Of a stretch of DNA of 64,000 nt, positions 60,849 to 64,000 are shown piece after piece; position 1 is the stretch's first letter, and every line of letters begins with the position of its first letter. Origin of the DNA: Methylobacterium marchantiae (lineage in GTDB: Bacteria; Pseudomonadota; Alphaproteobacteria; Rhizobiales; Beijerinckiaceae). The DNA is taken from assembly GCF_022179405.1 (NCBI RefSeq), contig NZ_BPQT01000021.1, positions 1-64,000 of the forward strand. Direction: 5' to 3'. The notes under the pieces are model-generated. The model was not told the DNA's origin. It searched no databases and saw only the letters and a list, made by a program, of their open reading frames with translations. Made by a program: the position numbers and the translations under genes.

Positions 60849-61967
60849 TCATCTTTGTCCGAACTGGGTGTCGCGGAACAGCGTCTTGAACTGACGCGGC
60901 TGCGAGCGCCAGTATTGCTTCGGCGCCGTGACCTGCGCGCCGAGTTCCGCCGCCGCATGCCAGGGCCAGCGCGGATCGTAGAGCATGGCACGGGCGAGGG
61001 AGACGGCGTCGGCCCTGCCCTCGGCGAGGATCGCTTCCGCCTGCGCCGCTTCTGTGATGAGTCCGACCGCAATGGTGGTGAGCCCGGTCTCGGCCTTCAC
61101 CCGTTCGGCGAAGGGTACCTGATAGCCGGGCGCGAGCGGGATCTCCTGACTGGTCGAGAGCCCGCCGGTGGAGACGTGGATGGCCGCCGATCCCCGTCGC
61201 TTGAGCGCGTGCGCCAGCTCCACCGTCTCGTCGAGGGTCCAGCCTCCCTCGACCCAATCGGTGGCCGAGACCCGCATCCAGACGGGCTTGCCGGCCGGCA
61301 CCACCTCGCGGACGGCTTCGAAACATTCGAGGGGAAAACGCATCCGGTTCTCCAGGCTGCCGCCATAAGCGTCCGTGCGGTGGTTGGAGAGCGGCGAGAG
61401 GAACTGGTGCAGGAGGTAGCCGTGAGCGCCGTGCAGCTCGAACCCGTCGATATCGAGATTGAGGGCCCGACGCGCGGTGGCGACGAACCCGTCGCGGATG
61501 CGCTTCAGTCCCTCGGCATCAAGGGCATGGGGTGCCACCTCGCCTTCGCTATGGGCGATGGACGAAGGCGCCTCGGTGCGCCAGCCTTCTGGCGCTTCGG
61601 GATCGATCTGCGATCCGCCATCCCAGGGCGCCCGGCTCGATGCCTTGCGGCCCGCATGATTGATCTGGATCGCGATAGGGGTCGGCGCGTGAAGACGGAC
61701 CGCGTCGAGCACCCGGCCGAGCGCGAGTTCCGTCTCGTCCGACCAGAGCCCGAGATCGGTGGGCGAGATCCTGGCCTCCGGAGAGATCGCGGTGGCTTCG
61801 AGGATCAGCAGGCCGGCGCCCGACATGGCGAGCTGCCCGAGATGCATCACGTGCCAGTCGCTCGCCTGCCCGGCATGGGCCGAGTACTGGCACATCGGCG
61901 CCACGATGATGCGGTTGGGAAGCGTCAGGCCATCGAGGGACAGGGGCTCGAACAGGCGTGCGGTCAT
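60849..61967 (-). CDS. NADH:flavin oxidoreductase (old yellow enzyme, YqjM-like)
   Basis: A 372-aa FMN TIM-barrel ene-reductase. YqjM-like marks are LPNRIIVAPMCQYSAHAGQASDWH (with the active-site Cys), QINHAGRKAS, ELHGAHGYLLHQFLSPLSNHRTDAYGGSLENRMRFPLE, and VGLITEAAQAEAILAEGRADAVSLARAMLYDPRW. It reduces activated C=C bonds using NAD(P)H; the physiological substrate is unknown. Start 61967 is that of the family. Confidence 0.9.
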   Translation of the reverse strand: MTARLFEPLSLDGLTLPNRIIVAPMCQYSAHAGQASDWHVMHLGQLAMSGAGLLILEATAISPEARISPTDLGLWSDETELALGRVLDAVRLHAPTPIAIQINHAGRKASSRAPWDGGSQIDPEAPEGWRTEAPSSIAHSEGEVAPHALDAEGLKRIRDGFVATARRALNLDIDGFELHGAHGYLLHQFLSPLSNHRTDAYGGSLENRMRFPLECFEAVREVVPAGKPVWMRVSATDWVEGGWTLDETVELAHALKRRGSAAIHVSTGGLSTSQEIPLAPGYQVPFAERVKAETGLTTIAVGLITEAAQAEAILAEGRADAVSLARAMLYDPRWPWHAAAELGAQVTAPKQYWRSQPRQFKTLFRDTQFGQR

Positions 61968-62057
61968 GTGCGGGCTCCGATCTTCGGCTGAAAGCCTAGA
62001 TGGAGCAACCGTGGTCCCCGCGCCAGGGATGGACAGGCCGCATCCGCGTTTCCCGCC

Positions 62058-62225
62058 CCCTTTCCGGACAGCCGGAGCGGCAGCGGAGGGTGGTCTGGAA
62101 CCCGGCACAGGGCTCGCCGCGTCGGTGGTTCTCCCTCGGCGGCACCGGAAATATGGCGCTGCGCGTCTTCTTCGGCTGGCCCCCGGATCGGATTTCGCTG
62201 GCGCTTACCCCATCCGCGGAAGGGG
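62058..62225. repeat. Dispersed element with terminal inverted repeats, copy C
   Basis: About 168 bp, the most diverged copy. It starts CCCTTTCCGGAC, continues GGAGCGGCAGCGGA and GGCACAGGG like copy A, and ends ATCCGCGGAAGGG, inversely related to its start. It fills the gap between the flavin oxidoreductase and prpE genes. No coding sequence. Confidence 0.6.
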
Positions 62226-62242
62226 TGGGGCGCAAGGTAAAC

Positions 62243-64000
62243 TCAACTCCCGATCCCCCTCCCCTTCAGGCTCTCGCCGATCTCGTCCAGTACGGCCGCA
62301 TCGTCGATGGTGGGCGGGGTGGTCCAGGCCTCGCCGTCGGCGATCTTCTTCATCGTCCCGCGCAGGATCTTCCCCGAGCGGGTCTTGGGCAGGCGCGCCA
62401 CCGTGAGAGCCAGCTTGAACGCAGCGACCGGGCCGATGCGGTCTCGGATCGAGGCGACGAGTTCGCGCTCGATCTCGGCGGTGTCGCGGGCGACGCCGGA
62501 TTTCAGTACCACGAAGCCGCAGGGCTGCTCGCCCTTCAAGGCGTCGCGGATGCCGATGACGGCGCATTCGGCGACGTCGGGATGGGCGGCCAGCACCGCT
62601 TCCATCCCGCCGGTGGAGAGCCGGTGGCCGGCGACGTTGATGATGTCGTCGGTCCGCCCCAGCACGGTGACGTAGCCGTCCGCATCGACGATGCCGGCAT
62701 CCGACGTGTCGTACCAGCCGGGATAGGTCGTGAGGTAGCTCTGGCGAAAGCGCTCGTCCGATCCCCACAGGGTCGGCAGGCAGCCGGGCGGCAGCGGTAG
62801 CCGCAGGGCGATCGTGCCCATCGTATCCGTCGGCAGCGGCTTGCCGGCCTCGTCGAGTACGGCGAGGTCGTAGCCCGGCATCGGCACGCAGGCGCTGCCG
62901 TGCTTGACCGGGAGCATGCCGATACCCACCGGATTGCCGGCAATGGCCCAGCCGGTCTCGGTCTGCCACCAATGGTCGATCACCGGCCGATCCAGCGCGC
63001 GCTCGGCCCAGGCCACGGAATCCGGATCGGCCCGCTCTCCGGCGAGGAACAGCGAGCGGAATCCCGAGAGATCGTAGGACGAGACGAGGTCGGCGCGCGG
63101 ATCGTCCTTCTTGATCGCGCGCAAAGCCGTCGGTGCCGTGAACAGGCAGGCGACGCCATACTCCGCGACGACGCGCCAGAGCGCCCCGGCATCCGGCGTT
63201 CCCACCGGTTTGCCCTCGTAGAGGATGGTGGTGCAGCCATGCAGCAGCGGCGCGTAGACGATGTAGGAATGGCCCACCACCCAGCCGATGTCGGAGGCGC
63301 AGAAATACACTTCGCCGGGCTTCACGTCGTAGAGGTTGGGCATCGACCAGCTGAGCGCGACGCAGTAGCCGCCGGTATCGCGGATCACGCCCTTCGGCTT
63401 TCCGGTCGTGCCCGAGGTGTAGAGGATGTAGAGCGGGTCGGTGGCCGCCACCGGCACGCAATCGGCGCCGATCCCGGCGGCCTTCGCCTGACGCACGGTC
63501 TCGGCCCAGTCCCGATCCCGCCCCTCCACCAAGCTCGCCTCGGATTGCGGGCGCTGGAAGATGAGGCAGGCATCCGGCTTGTGCAGCGAGGCGGCGATGG
63601 CCGCATCGAGCAGCGGTTTATAGGCCACGACCCGGTTCGGCTCGATGCCGCAGGACGCGGCGAGCACAACCTTCGGCGCGGCATCGGCGATGCGGATCGC
63701 GAGTTCGTTGGCGGCGAAACCGCCGAACACGACCGAATGGACCGCGCCGAGCCGCGCGCAGGCGAGCATGCCAAACAGGGCCTCCGGAATCATCGGCATG
63801 TAGATGACGACCCGGTCTCCCTTGCCGATGCCGAGCAGCGCGAGGATTCCGGCCAGGGTCGCCACCTCGTCGCGGAGATCCGCATAGGTGATCGTGCGCT
63901 TGGTGCCGGTCACCGGGGAATCGTACAGGATCGCGGCCTGGCCGCCCCGTCCGTTCGCCACGTGTCTGTCGACGGCATTGTGGCAGGCGTTCAGCGTCGC
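62243..64000 (-). CDS. prpE: Propionyl-CoA synthetase-like acyl-CoA ligase (5' end outside window)
   Basis: A 585-residue fragment, cut at the right edge; the visible N-terminal stretch ATLNACHNAVDRHV fits PrpE/acetyl-CoA synthetase. AMP-binding motifs are YILYTSGTTGKPKGVIRDTGGY, DHWWQTETGWAI, WYDTSDAGIVDADGYVTVLGRTDDIINVAGHRLSTG, and the acetyl-lysine site PKTRSGKILRGTMKKI. PrpE-type enzymes activate propionate with CoA and ATP; ACS-like activity on acetate is possible. The stop at 62243 is complete. Confidence 0.88.
   Translation of the reverse strand, partial: ATLNACHNAVDRHVANGRGGQAAILYDSPVTGTKRTITYADLRDEVATLAGILALLGIGKGDRVVIYMPMIPEALFGMLACARLGAVHSVVFGGFAANELAIRIADAAPKVVLAASCGIEPNRVVAYKPLLDAAIAASLHKPDACLIFQRPQSEASLVEGRDRDWAETVRQAKAAGIGADCVPVAATDPLYILYTSGTTGKPKGVIRDTGGYCVALSWSMPNLYDVKPGEVYFCASDIGWVVGHSYIVYAPLLHGCTTILYEGKPVGTPDAGALWRVVAEYGVACLFTAPTALRAIKKDDPRADLVSSYDLSGFRSLFLAGERADPDSVAWAERALDRPVIDHWWQTETGWAIAGNPVGIGMLPVKHGSACVPMPGYDLAVLDEAGKPLPTDTMGTIALRLPLPPGCLPTLWGSDERFRQSYLTTYPGWYDTSDAGIVDADGYVTVLGRTDDIINVAGHRLSTGGMEAVLAAHPDVAECAVIGIRDALKGEQPCGFVVLKSGVARDTAEIERELVASIRDRIGPVAAFKLALTVARLPKTRSGKILRGTMKKIADGEAWTTPPTIDDAAVLDEIGESLKGRGIGS

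Overview
The window reads as chromosomal DNA of a Methylobacterium/Methylorubrum-type alphaproteobacterium (Hyphomicrobiales). The evidence is high GC, an ethylmalonyl-CoA-pathway (2S)-methylsuccinyl-CoA dehydrogenase, a cyclic beta-glucan exporter of the NdvA/ChvA type, several Omp25-like outer-membrane proteins, and the alphaproteobacterial order pal-cpoB-tilS-ftsH-glmM. About 60 protein genes are supported. No rRNA, functional tRNA, insertion sequence, prophage or CRISPR array was found.

Layout. 0-9 kb: mcd, an EamA exporter, a YihY/BrkB membrane protein, a transglutaminase, the glucan exporter and motAB. 9-18 kb: a low-GC hicAB toxin-antitoxin pair, a CAP lipoprotein, a large MscS channel, an HNH nuclease and a run of outer-membrane proteins. 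One of these (about 14.9-15.4 kb) has an AT-rich centre; another (17.0-17.9 kb) is frameshifted in a tetranucleotide repeat. 18-27 kb: the envelope/translation block glmM, ftsH, tilS, cpoB, pal, with a 687-aa repeat protein between ftsH and glmM. 27-30 kb: an Hpt protein, a lone receiver, a PAS-GGDEF protein and hemC. 30-40 kb: small membrane proteins, a Kdo-hydroxylase-like enzyme, hsp20 with an RpoH-like promoter and a ROSE-type leader, hisN, an AI-2E-type permease with an extra soluble domain, and an XRE regulator with pxpA.

39.9-42.4 kb is the most interesting part. It holds a bacterial Ro60 (Rsr) gene with TROVE and vWA domains. Just upstream, on the same strand, are five related structured RNA units. 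Each has an outer GC-rich helix, an asymmetric internal loop, an inner helix and a conserved GGTTATC loop, with a GGGCCG signature exactly spaced before it. Three carry perfect tRNA T-arms. The last also has a canonical D-arm, in an order permuted relative to tRNA. I read these as a tandem array of Y RNAs. A sigma70-like promoter stands before the first unit and overlaps a palindrome shared with the divergent XRE gene.

42-64 kb: pncB, a stress flavin-fold protein, mrp, mobA, a multiply broken nucleotidyltransferase-fold pseudogene, two cyclophilins around a TonB-C-like protein, coaD, an Omp25-like protein, gyrA, a UDP-galactopyranose-mutase-like flavoprotein, ssb, oxidoreductases, and a prpE-type acyl-CoA synthetase cut by the right edge. 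Three copies of a roughly 170-bp element with terminal inverted repeats lie in intergenic gaps at 35.5, 54.2 and 62.1 kb.
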